41,626 nt of DNA from assembly GCA_964564915.1 (NCBI GenBank), contig CAZMCU010000008.1:1-41626 (forward strand), read 5' to 3'. This DNA comes from JAFGBM01 sp964564915 (GTDB lineage Bacteria; Actinomycetota; Actinomycetes; Actinomycetales; Demequinaceae). A model generated the notes under the pieces. It worked only from the letters and a program-made list of their open reading frames with translations, made no database searches and had not been told where the DNA came from. Of the stretch, positions 8,132 through 15,935 are shown piece by piece; the stretch's first letter is position 1; each line of letters starts with the position of its first letter. The translations under genes and the position numbers were made by a program.

Positions 8132-9040
8132 ATGGCGCACCTGCTCGGGCCGACCGACATTCGCCTCCTATCCGAGCGCCTCGGGTTCGTTCCGTCGAAA
8201 CGGTGGGGGCAGAACTTCGTCGTCGATGCCGGGACGGTGCGGCGCATCGCGAGGATCGCAGGTGTTGCGCCGGGGCAGCACGTCGTCGAGGTGGGACCCG
8301 GACTCGGGTCGCTCACGCTCGCTCTTCTCGAGGCCGGGGCGACGATCACGGCCGTCGAGGTGGATCCCCTGCTCGCTCGTGCCCTTCCGGACACCGTGGC
8401 CGAGCGCGCGCCGGACGAGCGGGCGAACCTTGCCGTCCTTGCGCTCGACGCCATGCGGCTGACCCCCGAGGCCGTCGCTGCGGCGTGGGAAACGCATCCC
8501 GTCGTCGCTCCAACCGCGCTCGTCTCCAACCTGCCGTACAACGTCGGCGTACCCGTCGTCCTCCACGCGCTCGAGACGTTCCCCGGCATCACGCGCATGC
8601 TCGTGATGATTCAGGCGGAGGTGGCCGACCGGATCGTCGCGCCTCCGGGATCGAGAACGTATGGGATTCCCTCCGCCAAGGTCGCGTGGTATGCCTCCGC
8701 GAGGCGCGCGGGGGATGTGGGGCGATCCGCGTTCTGGCCGGTGCCTCGCGTCGACAGCGCCCTCGTCCTGGTCGAACGTCGGGACCCACCGACGACCTCT
8801 GTGACGAGGGAGGAGGTGTTCGCCGTGGTCGACGCCGCGTTCGCTCAGCGAAGGAAGGGGCTTCGCGGTGCCTTGTCGGGGCTTGCGGGTTCGGCTGACG
8901 CGGCGGAACGGGCGCTTCGTGCTGCGGGGATCGACCCCCTCACGAGGGGGGAGAGGCTGGGGATCGTCGACTTTGCCCTACTCGCCGAGGCCCTTGCGCC
9001 TTTTCTCGGGGGCCCTGCATCTGGCACCGTAGGGACATGA
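8132..9040 (+). CDS. rsmA: 16S rRNA (adenine(1518)-N6/adenine(1519)-N6)-dimethyltransferase
   Basis: Dimethylates two adjacent adenines near the 3' end of 16S rRNA using S-adenosylmethionine. The 302-aa product has the family N terminus KRWGQNFVVDAGTVRRIA, the SAM motif VVEVGPGLGSLTLALLE, the acidic VEVDPLLA, and the catalytic NLPYNVGVPV motif. It starts with the ATG 4 nt after the preceding stop. Its stop overlaps the ispE start by four bases (ATGA), so translation of the two is coupled. Length is normal. Confidence 0.96.
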   Translation: MAHLLGPTDIRLLSERLGFVPSKRWGQNFVVDAGTVRRIARIAGVAPGQHVVEVGPGLGSLTLALLEAGATITAVEVDPLLARALPDTVAERAPDERANLAVLALDAMRLTPEAVAAAWETHPVVAPTALVSNLPYNVGVPVVLHALETFPGITRMLVMIQAEVADRIVAPPGSRTYGIPSAKVAWYASARRAGDVGRSAFWPVPRVDSALVLVERRDPPTTSVTREEVFAVVDAAFAQRRKGLRGALSGLAGSADAAERALRAAGIDPLTRGERLGIVDFALLAEALAPFLGGPASGTVGT

Positions 9041-9993
9041 GTCAGGAGACGGGGGATCGGACCGTCATCGTGCGAGCCCCCGCGAAGGTCAACCTCCAAC
9101 TGTCGGTCGGGCCCAAGGGAGACGACGGGTATCACCCGCTCGCGACCGTCTTCCAAGCCGTTTCGCTGTGGGAGACCGTGATCGCATCGCTCCGAGACGA
9201 TGGGGAGATCACCATCACCGTCGAGATCCAGCAGAACGCCGACGTACCCGAGGGAGCCATCCCCCTAGACGAGACCAACCTCGCGGTCCGGGCGGCCCGG
9301 GCGGTCGCCGAGCGGTACGGTGCCTCCTCGGGTGTTGACCTTCGAATCGTCAAGGGGGTCCCCGTCGCGGGGGGAATGGCGGGAGGCAGCGCCGACGCCG
9401 CGGCCGCGTTGGTCGCGTGTTCGGAGGTGTGGGAAGTGGGGGCCACGCGTCCGGAGCTCACAGAGTTGGCGGCGGGTCTGGGGGCGGACGTCCCTTTCTG
9501 TCTTCATGGGCATACGGCGGTGGGGTTGGGGCGGGGAGACCTGCTGACGCCAGCCATGGCGAAGGGCGAACTCGTGTGGGTGCTCGCCACCCAACGCGCG
9601 GGACTCTCGACGGCGGCGGTGTACGCGGAATTCGATCGCGCTCTCGAGGCGGGGGATCGCATTTCCCGCGACCCTCAGCTCGACGACGATCTCATGGCCG
9701 CCTTGCGTCGGGGAGACCCCGGTGGCGTCGCCGATCGCCTCTCGAATGACCTTCAGGATGCCGCCTTAGCCCTCAATCCCCACGTGGGAAGGGTGCTCGA
9801 CGCCGCGAGAGAAGCGGGCGCGTTGGGGGCGGTCGTCTCCGGATCCGGTCCCACGGTCGCGGCCCTCGCTCGCTCAAGGCAACACGGGCTTGCCGTCGCC
9901 GCGGGGCTCACGGCTTCCCAGACGGCGGACGCCGTCCACGTGGCGATGGGTCCGGCATCGGGCGCGACGATCGTCGCGATCGGGGACGACTAG
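9037..9993 (+). CDS. ispE: 4-(cytidine 5'-diphospho)-2-C-methyl-D-erythritol kinase
   Basis: ATP-dependent kinase of the MEP isoprenoid pathway, acting on CDP-methylerythritol. The 318-aa GHMP kinase begins with RAPAKVNLQLSVG. It carries the glycine-rich ATP loop PVAGGMAGGSADAAAAL, and near the C terminus VVSGSGPTVAALA. It overlaps rsmA by 4 bp, the standard actinobacterial order. A weak -10-like CACCGT lies 6 nt before the ATG, but coupling to rsmA is sufficient to explain expression. ispH of the same pathway lies about 31 kb away at the window's end. Confidence 0.96.
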   Translation: MSQETGDRTVIVRAPAKVNLQLSVGPKGDDGYHPLATVFQAVSLWETVIASLRDDGEITITVEIQQNADVPEGAIPLDETNLAVRAARAVAERYGASSGVDLRIVKGVPVAGGMAGGSADAAAALVACSEVWEVGATRPELTELAAGLGADVPFCLHGHTAVGLGRGDLLTPAMAKGELVWVLATQRAGLSTAAVYAEFDRALEAGDRISRDPQLDDDLMAALRRGDPGGVADRLSNDLQDAALALNPHVGRVLDAAREAGALGAVVSGSGPTVAALARSRQHGLAVAAGLTASQTADAVHVAMGPASGATIVAIGDD

Positions 9994-10022
9994 AGGCGAG
10001 ACCCGGGGAGGGCGCCGTCCCT

Positions 10023-10649
10023 TCAGTCGAGGGTCGGTCGGCGCTCCAACGTGGACAGGCCGTTCCAGGCGAGGTTGACGAGATGGGCGGCAACCACTTG
10101 CTTGGGAGGCTTGCGATCTTCCGCCCACCACTGACCGGTGAGGGCCACCATCCCCACGAGCATTTGAGAGTAGATCGGGGCGACGGCGGGGTCGAGGCCT
10201 CGCCTCTTGAACTGGTCCGCGAGGATGCCCTCCACCTGGGTGGCGACGTCACCGATGAGGCTCGAGAAGGTTCCGGTCGCTTGGGCGACGGGGGAGTCTC
10301 GGGTGAGGATGCGAAATCCGTCGGGAGAATCCTCGATGTAGCCGAGGAGCGCGAGGGCCGCACGCTGGACGAGTTGTTTGGGGTGACCCTTCTCCGCGAG
10401 TGCCCCCGTGAGGGCACCGAGCAGAGACTGGACCTCGCGATCGACGATGACCGCGTACATCCCCTCCTTGCCGCCGAAGTGTTCGTAGACCACCGGCTTG
10501 GAGACGTCGGCCCTCGCCGCGATCTCCTCGACCGATGTGCCTTCGAATCCTTTTTGCGCAAGGATGGTTCGACCGACGGCAAGCAACTGCTCCCGACGGT
10601 CGTGGGCGGTCATGCGCGACCTCGGGGGTCGCTTGGGTTCCTTCGTCAC
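10023..10649 (-). CDS. TetR/AcrR family transcriptional regulator
   Basis: DNA-binding repressor of the TetR family. The 208-aa product has the N-terminal helix-turn-helix (RREQLLAVGRTILAQKGFEGTSVEEIAARADVSKPVVYEHFGGKEGMYAVI) with the classic YEHF helix end. A helical ligand domain follows (GFRILTRDSPVAQATGTF, GQWWAEDRKPP). GTG at 10649 is chosen because it follows a G-rich stretch and keeps the gene clear of tRNA-Gln. An internal ATG at 10613 is an alternative, and any longer start would run across the tRNA gene. It is convergent with ispE and has no obvious divergent target gene, so its regulon is unknown. Confidence 0.88.
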   Translation of the reverse strand: MTKEPKRPPRSRMTAHDRREQLLAVGRTILAQKGFEGTSVEEIAARADVSKPVVYEHFGGKEGMYAVIVDREVQSLLGALTGALAEKGHPKQLVQRAALALLGYIEDSPDGFRILTRDSPVAQATGTFSSLIGDVATQVEGILADQFKRRGLDPAVAPIYSQMLVGMVALTGQWWAEDRKPPKQVVAAHLVNLAWNGLSTLERRPTLD

Positions 10650-10708
10650 CCCCCCAGTGTGCCGTGTATCCTGACTCACTGTTCCCACGGGCCGTTCGGC
10701 CCCTTTAT

Positions 10709-10780
10709 TCCGCCCTGGTGTAATGGCAGCATGCAGGCCTTTGGAGCCTTGCGGTTCAGGTTCGAATCCTGAGGGCGGAG
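10709..10780 (+). tRNA. tRNA-Gln (anticodon UUG)
   Basis: A 72-nt cloverleaf: acceptor TCCGCCC pairs with GGGCGGA, followed by discriminator G. The D arm is GTGT/GCAT. The anticodon loop is CTTTGGA with TTG at its centre. The T arm is TCAGG/CCTGA around TTCGAAT. CCA is not encoded. The first anticodon-stem pair (27-43) is C with T, a mismatch; the other four pairs are sound. Confidence 0.95.
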
Positions 10781-10784
10781 CCCC

Positions 10785-10812
10785 TTGGTGGTTTCCCGAA
10801 CCCCGATAGACT
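10785..10812 (+). promoter_or_regulatory. Promoter of glmU
   Basis: TTGGTG (10785-10790) and TAGACT (10807-10812) are spaced by 16 bp, directly after tRNA-Gln. The transcript would carry a leader of about 40 nt with a GC-rich stem-prone segment before the TTG start of glmU. Confidence 0.5.
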
Positions 10813-10857
10813 AGGCGCGCGGGGTCCCGCCCGTGAGACCGCAAGCAAGGGAGTCCC

Positions 10858-12360
10858 TTGACAGACGAGCGACCGGCCGCGGTGGTAATCCTGGCCGCTG
10901 GCGCGGGGACGCGCATGAGGTCGGCCACACCCAAAGTCCTTCACACCATCGGCGGGCGCACCCTGATCCACCACGCGGTCGACGCCGCGACGGGACTGAA
11001 ACCGGTTCGCACCGTCGCGGTCATCCGGCATGGTCGCGACGCCGTCGCGGCGCACCTCCAGCACATCGCCCCCGGAGTGCTCATCGCCGATCAGGACGAC
11101 GTGCCGGGAACCGGCCGAGCGGTCGCGTGCGCGCTGGAGGCCCTTGACGCCGACGCGGGAGGGCCGATCGAGGGAACCGTCATCGTCACGTCGGGCGACG
11201 TCCCCCTCGTTGACACCGCGATCCTGGCCGCGCTCGCCGACACGCACGTCGCTGGTGGCCGCGAGGCGACCCTTCTCACCGCGATCGTTCCCGACCCCGG
11301 GGGGTACGGGCGCGTCGTACGCTCGCCCGACACGGGCGAGGTTCTCCAGATCGTCGAGGAGGGAGACGCGTCCGATGACGAGCGGGCGATCACCGAGATC
11401 AACGCCGGACTCTATGCCTTCTCCGCCGCCGCCTTACGCGACGCCCTTGCGCGCATCGGCCGCGACAACAGTCAGGGAGAGATGTATCTGACGGACGTCG
11501 TCGCAGAGGTTCGCGCCGCGGGTGGCCACGTGGGCGCGATTGTCTGCGAGGATGCCCAGGCCGTCGAGGGGGTGAACGATCGCGAGCAACTCGCGCGGGC
11601 GGGTGCGGCGCTCAACGCCCGGATTCTTCAGCGGTGGATGGCGGAAGGCGTGACGATCGTCGACCCCGCGACCACCTGGGTCGATGTAGATGTGACACTC
11701 AACGCCGACGTCACGCTCCTTCCCGGGACCCACCTCGCTGGTCACACCACGGCGGCGGCCGGCGCGTCGATCGGACCGGACACGAGCCTTAAGGACGTTG
11801 AAGTCGGCGAGGGTGCCACGGTCGTGAGAACCCACGGCTCCGACGCCGTCATCGGTGCGGGCGCCAACGTCGGCCCGTTCTCGTACCTGCGACCGGGCAC
11901 CGTTCTGGGCGAAGGCGGCAAGATCGGAGCCTTCGTCGAGACGAAGAATTCTCGAATCGGGAACGGTTCCAAGGTGCCTCACCTCGCCTACGTTGGCGAT
12001 GCGACGATCGGCGAGGGATCGAACATTGGGGCGGGCACCATCGTCGCCAACTACGACGGCGTGAACAAGCACGCGACCGTGGTGGGGGATCACGTTCGCA
12101 TCGGTTCGAACAGCATCCTGGTGGCGCCGGTGAGCATCGGGGATGGCGCCTACTCTGGGGCGGGGACGACCGTCCGCAAGGATGTGCCCGCCGGGGCGCT
12201 CGCGGTCAATCCGGCCCCCCAGGAGAATCGGGAGGGCTGGGTGACCGAGCATCGCCCGGGGACGGCTTCCGCGGAGGCGGCACAGCGAGCACCATCGGGT
12301 GAGAAATCGGGCGAGAAGACGACAGGAGAGGACGGAAGCCATGGCGTCGAAAAGGAGTGA
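10858..12360 (+). CDS. glmU: Bifunctional N-acetylglucosamine-1-phosphate uridyltransferase / glucosamine-1-phosphate acetyltransferase
   Basis: Makes UDP-GlcNAc for peptidoglycan in two steps. The 500-aa product has an N-terminal pyrophosphorylase domain (ILAAGAGTRMRSATPKVLH, QDDVPGTGRAVACALEAL, VTSGDVPLVD). It also has a C-terminal left-handed beta-helix acetyltransferase (VGPFSYLRPGTVLGEGGKIGAFVETKNS, VPHLAYVGDATIGEGSNIGAGTI, ANYDGVNKH). A hydrophilic tail of about 35 residues ends in a charged SGEK/GVEKE run. It starts on TTG. The tail overlaps the prs start by 20 bp, so the two genes are coupled, as is usual in actinobacteria. Confidence 0.97.
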   Translation: MTDERPAAVVILAAGAGTRMRSATPKVLHTIGGRTLIHHAVDAATGLKPVRTVAVIRHGRDAVAAHLQHIAPGVLIADQDDVPGTGRAVACALEALDADAGGPIEGTVIVTSGDVPLVDTAILAALADTHVAGGREATLLTAIVPDPGGYGRVVRSPDTGEVLQIVEEGDASDDERAITEINAGLYAFSAAALRDALARIGRDNSQGEMYLTDVVAEVRAAGGHVGAIVCEDAQAVEGVNDREQLARAGAALNARILQRWMAEGVTIVDPATTWVDVDVTLNADVTLLPGTHLAGHTTAAAGASIGPDTSLKDVEVGEGATVVRTHGSDAVIGAGANVGPFSYLRPGTVLGEGGKIGAFVETKNSRIGNGSKVPHLAYVGDATIGEGSNIGAGTIVANYDGVNKHATVVGDHVRIGSNSILVAPVSIGDGAYSGAGTTVRKDVPAGALAVNPAPQENREGWVTEHRPGTASAEAAQRAPSGEKSGEKTTGEDGSHGVEKE

Positions 12361-13312
12361 GGGTCGGCTCGCGCTCGTCTCGGGGCGGGCACACCCTGAC
12401 CTGGCGGCAGCGGTCGCGGAGTCGCTCGGCATCGAGCAGGTGCCGACGGAGACGTTCACGTTCGCCAATGGGGAACTCTACGTGCGGTATGGCGAGAGCG
12501 TTCGGGGAGCAGACGCGTTCGTCCTCCAGTCACACGCGAACCCCATCAACCGCTCCATCATGGAGCACCTCCTGATGTGCGACGCCCTCAAGCGGGCGTC
12601 GGCGGCGAGGATCACCGTGGTCACGCCCTGCTATGGCTATTCGCGTCAGGACAAGAAGCACCGCGGTCGAGAGCCCATCTCCGCCCGCCTCATGGCGGAC
12701 CTCTTCAAGACCGCTGGCGCGGATCGCATCATGGCCGTCGACCTTCACACCGCCCAGATTCAGGGCTTCTTCGATGGTCCGGTGGATCACCTATGGGCCA
12801 CGCCCATCCTCGCGGCCTACGTTCGCACGCGCGTGGCACCGAACAACCTCACCATCGTGTCGCCTGACGCTGGACGTGTGCGCCTCGCCGACCAATGGTC
12901 CGACCACCTGGGGGCGCCGCTTGCCATCATCCACAAGAGGCGTGATGCTCGCGTACCCAACGAGGCGAAGGTGCACGAGCTCGTCGGTGAGGTCGAAGGG
13001 CGGACCTGTGTCATCGTCGACGACATGATCGACACCGGAGGAACGATTGTTCAGGCGGCCGATGCCCTCTTTGACAACGGCGCGAAGAGCGTCATCGTCG
13101 CGGCCACGCACGGGATGCTCTCCGGTCCGGCGGTCGAGCGGCTGCGCGAGTCGCGGATCTCCGAAATCATCGTCACGGACACCTTGCCCATCGCGGAGGA
13201 CAAGCGGTGGGACGGTCTCACGGTGCTGTCGATCGCCCCGCTCGTCGCCCGCGCGATTCAGGAGGTCTTCGACGACGGCTCGGTCACGAGCCTCTTCGAC
13301 GGCAACGCTTAG
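12341..13312 (+). CDS. prs: Ribose-phosphate pyrophosphokinase
   Basis: Converts ribose-5-phosphate and ATP to PRPP for nucleotide, His and Trp synthesis. The 323-aa product contains FANGELYVRY, the flexible-loop region YGYSRQDKKHRGREPISARL, the metal-binding VDLHTAQIQGFFDGPVDHLWA and the PRPP-binding loop VIVDDMIDTGGTI. The ATG at 12341 is chosen because an AGGAG site lies upstream and the protein then begins at the family's usual position. Longer in-frame starts lie inside glmU. It overlaps the glmU end by 20 bp. Confidence 0.96.
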   Translation: MASKRSEGRLALVSGRAHPDLAAAVAESLGIEQVPTETFTFANGELYVRYGESVRGADAFVLQSHANPINRSIMEHLLMCDALKRASAARITVVTPCYGYSRQDKKHRGREPISARLMADLFKTAGADRIMAVDLHTAQIQGFFDGPVDHLWATPILAAYVRTRVAPNNLTIVSPDAGRVRLADQWSDHLGAPLAIIHKRRDARVPNEAKVHELVGEVEGRTCVIVDDMIDTGGTIVQAADALFDNGAKSVIVAATHGMLSGPAVERLRESRISEIIVTDTLPIAEDKRWDGLTVLSIAPLVARAIQEVFDDGSVTSLFDGNA

Positions 13313-13330
13313 TCTCGAAGGGCCCGCTTT

Positions 13331-14509
13331 CTAGCACCAGGCGCGACCGGAGTACGCCCCGTTGAGGTACACGACGAGCTCGCCGGAGACCGGAGTTTGG
13401 TACGCGATGAGGGCGGGTGCACCGAGGAACGCGGTTTCCGACACGGGGGTAACGTCGAACATCTCCTGGGCCTGCACGTACGCCTCATACATCGGCTCGA
13501 CGAGCGGGTTGTCCACCGTTGGAACGTAGAGGGTCTCGCCTCGCGCCGAGGTTCCCGCGACGACCCAGTCCGATGGCGCGGTGCCGACGACGATGGTGTT
13601 GTGGTCGCTGTCGTGCTCCCCGCATCCAACGTCCATGAGGTCAACGAGACGAGCCGTCTCCCCGTCCTCCGCGACCGTGTTGGGAACGTGCCACGTGATG
13701 TCCTCGAGCGAGCCTATGGGGTTGTACATGACGGGAATGTACATGCCGTATGGGGTCGTGAGGACGTAGTAGAGATCCGAGTACGAAAGACCCGCGGGTG
13801 CGGTGACGGAGTATGGGCCGGACCAAATCCAGTCCGTGGGAACGACGATCCGCGTGATCTGGTATTCCCCGACGGTCTCGACGACGGTGCCAGACGGGAG
13901 TTCCGTGGCGCCCATCCCGGGAGCCTCGAAGCTTCCGTGGTCGTATTGCGGAACGATAAGCGGTTCTCCCGACGGAAGGACGATCTGTGAGGGAAGGGCG
14001 AGCGAGTCGTAGTACACGGTCGTGTTCTTGGGGACATCGATGAAGTCGTCCCAGAGGATGGTCGTGGCGGGGTCGTCTTTCGCGGAGGGGAAGGCAATCC
14101 ATTCGTAGTCTCCGGTGGCGTCACGCTCAAAGAAGTTGGCTACGGTAACCGACTGGAATCCAACGATCGTTCGGTCTGCCCGTGTGCCCAGTTCGAACCA
14201 CTGGGTCCACCCCCCTTGGTCCAAATAGTCGTCCCCCACGGCCCACGGCGGGGCCGCAATCGCGACGGGGGTCGTGAACCACGTCTCGCCCGTCTGGGGA
14301 TGCTCGATCCGGTCGAGGGCCTCGGCGTCCGACATCGTGGCGTCGCGACGGTCGAAGGACGGGGCCGTCGCTGTCGCGGAGGCGCTGGGAGAGACCGACA
14401 TGCTCTCGCTGGGGGAGGCAGCTGGTTCTTCGCTTGTTGAGCACCCGGTAAGAAGGACGACCGCCAGTCCCGCCAAGCCTAACGTCACGCGCATCCCCAT
14501 CGCACCCAT
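13331..14509 (-). CDS. Putative lipoprotein of unknown function
   Basis: I do not recognise the family. The 392-aa product has a lipoprotein signal (lipobox VLLTGC, near residue 22). A Ser/Ala/Pro-rich linker follows, then a globular part rich in aromatic residues and beta-like segments (WFTTPVAIAAPPW, GYRS-free FQSVTVANFFERDATGDYEW, DWIWSGPYSVTAPAG). Two internal Cys-containing spots occur near the end: VGCGEHD, and a Cys as the very last residue (GRAWC). The ATG at 14509 has a GGGAGG site 5 nt upstream; earlier in-frame starts lack one. It is convergent with prs and divergent from rplY. Surface exposure is inferred from the lipobox. Confidence 0.75.
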   Translation of the reverse strand: MGAMGMRVTLGLAGLAVVLLTGCSTSEEPAASPSESMSVSPSASATATAPSFDRRDATMSDAEALDRIEHPQTGETWFTTPVAIAAPPWAVGDDYLDQGGWTQWFELGTRADRTIVGFQSVTVANFFERDATGDYEWIAFPSAKDDPATTILWDDFIDVPKNTTVYYDSLALPSQIVLPSGEPLIVPQYDHGSFEAPGMGATELPSGTVVETVGEYQITRIVVPTDWIWSGPYSVTAPAGLSYSDLYYVLTTPYGMYIPVMYNPIGSLEDITWHVPNTVAEDGETARLVDLMDVGCGEHDSDHNTIVVGTAPSDWVVAGTSARGETLYVPTVDNPLVEPMYEAYVQAQEMFDVTPVSETAFLGAPALIAYQTPVSGELVVYLNGAYSGRAWC

Positions 14510-14577
14510 GGGTGCCTCCCTTGTTCGGCCTGCTACTCCCTTAACCTTAGCGAGCCATATGCGCAACGTCAGGGTTG

Positions 14578-14583
14578 TAGACT
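14578..14583 (+). promoter_or_regulatory. -10 box for rplY
   Basis: TAGACT lies about 110 nt before the rplY start. This is the same hexamer as upstream of glmU and eno. It leaves an untranslated leader of about 100 nt, which contains a long-range GGCGAGG/CCTCGCC pairing (14597-14603 with 14650-14656). Whether the leader regulates rplY, as leaders of ribosomal protein genes often do, cannot be judged from sequence alone. Confidence 0.45.
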
Positions 14584-14692
14584 ATGGAAGTTCCTCGGCG
14601 AGGGAGGCCTTGCGGCCACCGTCATCGACGCGGTCGTGTTGCACGGCTGCCTCGCCGTGACCACGACCCGACCGCATCAGAGGAGAACCAGA

Positions 14693-15328
14693 ATGTCCGA
14701 CCAACTCACCCTCGCCGCCGAGCCTCGAACCGAGTTCGGCAAGGGGGCTTCGCGCCGCGTCCGCGCCGCGGGGATGATTCCCGCTGTCCTCTACGGCCAC
14801 GGCATGGATCCTCTCCACATCGTGCTTCCCGGCCGCGCGACGGGAGTGGCCCTCAAACACCAGAACGCGCTGCTCTCCATCGTGCTGGACAAGACGACGC
14901 ACATGGCGATCGTCAAGGACGTCCAGCGTGACCCGGTGCATCAGATCATCGAGCACATCGACCTTCTCGCGGTCCAGAAGGGCGAGAAGCTGTCGGTTCA
15001 CGTGCCGATCCACCTCATCGGCGAATCCATCTCCGGGACCATTCACTTGCTCGAGGTGGCCGCGCTCCACGTCTCGGCCGAGGCGACTCACTTGCCCGAA
15101 TCCGTCGAGGTGTCCATCGAGGACCTCGTCGACGGCGACCGCATCCACGCCAGTGACATCGCCCTCCCTGAGGGCGTCGAACTTCTCACGCCCCCGGACG
15201 CGCTCGTCGTGTCGATCACCATCCCGACCCGCATGGTCGAGATCGTTGAGGAGGAGATCGAGGAGGAGACCCCGGCTGAGGGTGAAGAAGAAGCCGCGGA
15301 GGACGAGGCCCCCGCGGAGGACGAATAG
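14693..15328 (+). CDS. rplY: 50S ribosomal protein bL25, CTC form
   Basis: Binds 5S rRNA in the large ribosomal subunit. The 211-aa product has the N-terminal L25 domain (AEPRTEFGKGASRRVRAAGMIPAVLYGHG) and the C-terminal TL5/CTC beta domain (VPIHLIGES, LEVAALHVSAEATHLPESVEVSIEDL, GVELLTPPDALVVSI). It closes with an acidic Glu/Ala/Pro tail. Start is the ATG with an AGAGGAGAA site 5 nt upstream. pth follows 18 bp downstream, the usual pairing. Confidence 0.95.
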   Translation: MSDQLTLAAEPRTEFGKGASRRVRAAGMIPAVLYGHGMDPLHIVLPGRATGVALKHQNALLSIVLDKTTHMAIVKDVQRDPVHQIIEHIDLLAVQKGEKLSVHVPIHLIGESISGTIHLLEVAALHVSAEATHLPESVEVSIEDLVDGDRIHASDIALPEGVELLTPPDALVVSITIPTRMVEIVEEEIEEETPAEGEEEAAEDEAPAEDE

Positions 15329-15346
15329 CGAGGGAGCAGCGATACC

Positions 15347-15934
15347 ATGGCCGTCCTCGTGGTCGGACTGGGCAATCCCGGTCCCGAGTACGCGGAGACG
15401 CGCCACAACATCGGCCAGGCGGTCGTGGGGGAGTTGCTGCGTCGTTCGGGCGCGACCTTGAAATCCCACAAGGGCATCGCGCGTGCCGTAAGCGTCAGAT
15501 TCGCCCTGCCGGGGTCCGACAGGAAAGTGCTCGCCGTCCTAGCCATCCCCACGAGCTACATGAACCTCAGCGGCGGGCCGGTGGCGTCCCTTGCGCGATA
15601 CCACAAGGTCGCGCCGGAGGACGTCATCGTCATCCACGACGACATCGACCTTCCGTTTGGGGCGGTGCGGCTCAAGAGGGGTGGGGGAGAGGGTGGCCAT
15701 AACGGCCTCAAGGACGTGACGCGGGCTCTCACGACCCCGGAGTACGTGCGCGTCCGGATCGGGGTCGGGAGGCCCCCCGGCCGCATGGAGGCCTCGGACT
15801 ACGTGTTGCGCCCCTTTTCCACCGCGGAACGGAAGGGCGTGCCCATGCTCGTGGACGTGGCGGCCGACGCGGTCGAGTCGATCGTCACGGACGGCCTTGA
15901 GGTCGCTCAACAACGATTCCACACCGCCGATTGA
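15347..15934 (+). CDS. pth: Peptidyl-tRNA hydrolase
   Basis: Releases peptide from peptidyl-tRNA dropped by ribosomes. The 195-aa product has GLGNPGPEYAETRHNIGQAV with the catalytic His in RHNIG, PTSYMNLSGGPV, VIHDDIDLPFGAVRLKRGGGEGGHNGLKDV, and RVRIGVGRPPGRM. An AGGGAGC ribosome site precedes the ATG. It follows rplY closely and lies 1 nt from the mfd start used here. Confidence 0.96.
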   Translation: MAVLVVGLGNPGPEYAETRHNIGQAVVGELLRRSGATLKSHKGIARAVSVRFALPGSDRKVLAVLAIPTSYMNLSGGPVASLARYHKVAPEDVIVIHDDIDLPFGAVRLKRGGGEGGHNGLKDVTRALTTPEYVRVRIGVGRPPGRMEASDYVLRPFSTAERKGVPMLVDVAADAVESIVTDGLEVAQQRFHTAD

Positions 15935-15935
15935 C

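Noticed and set aside
10023..10934. Longer TetR reading frame
   Set aside because: The extra 95 N-terminal residues would run across tRNA-Gln; the helix-turn-helix begins just after GTG 10649.
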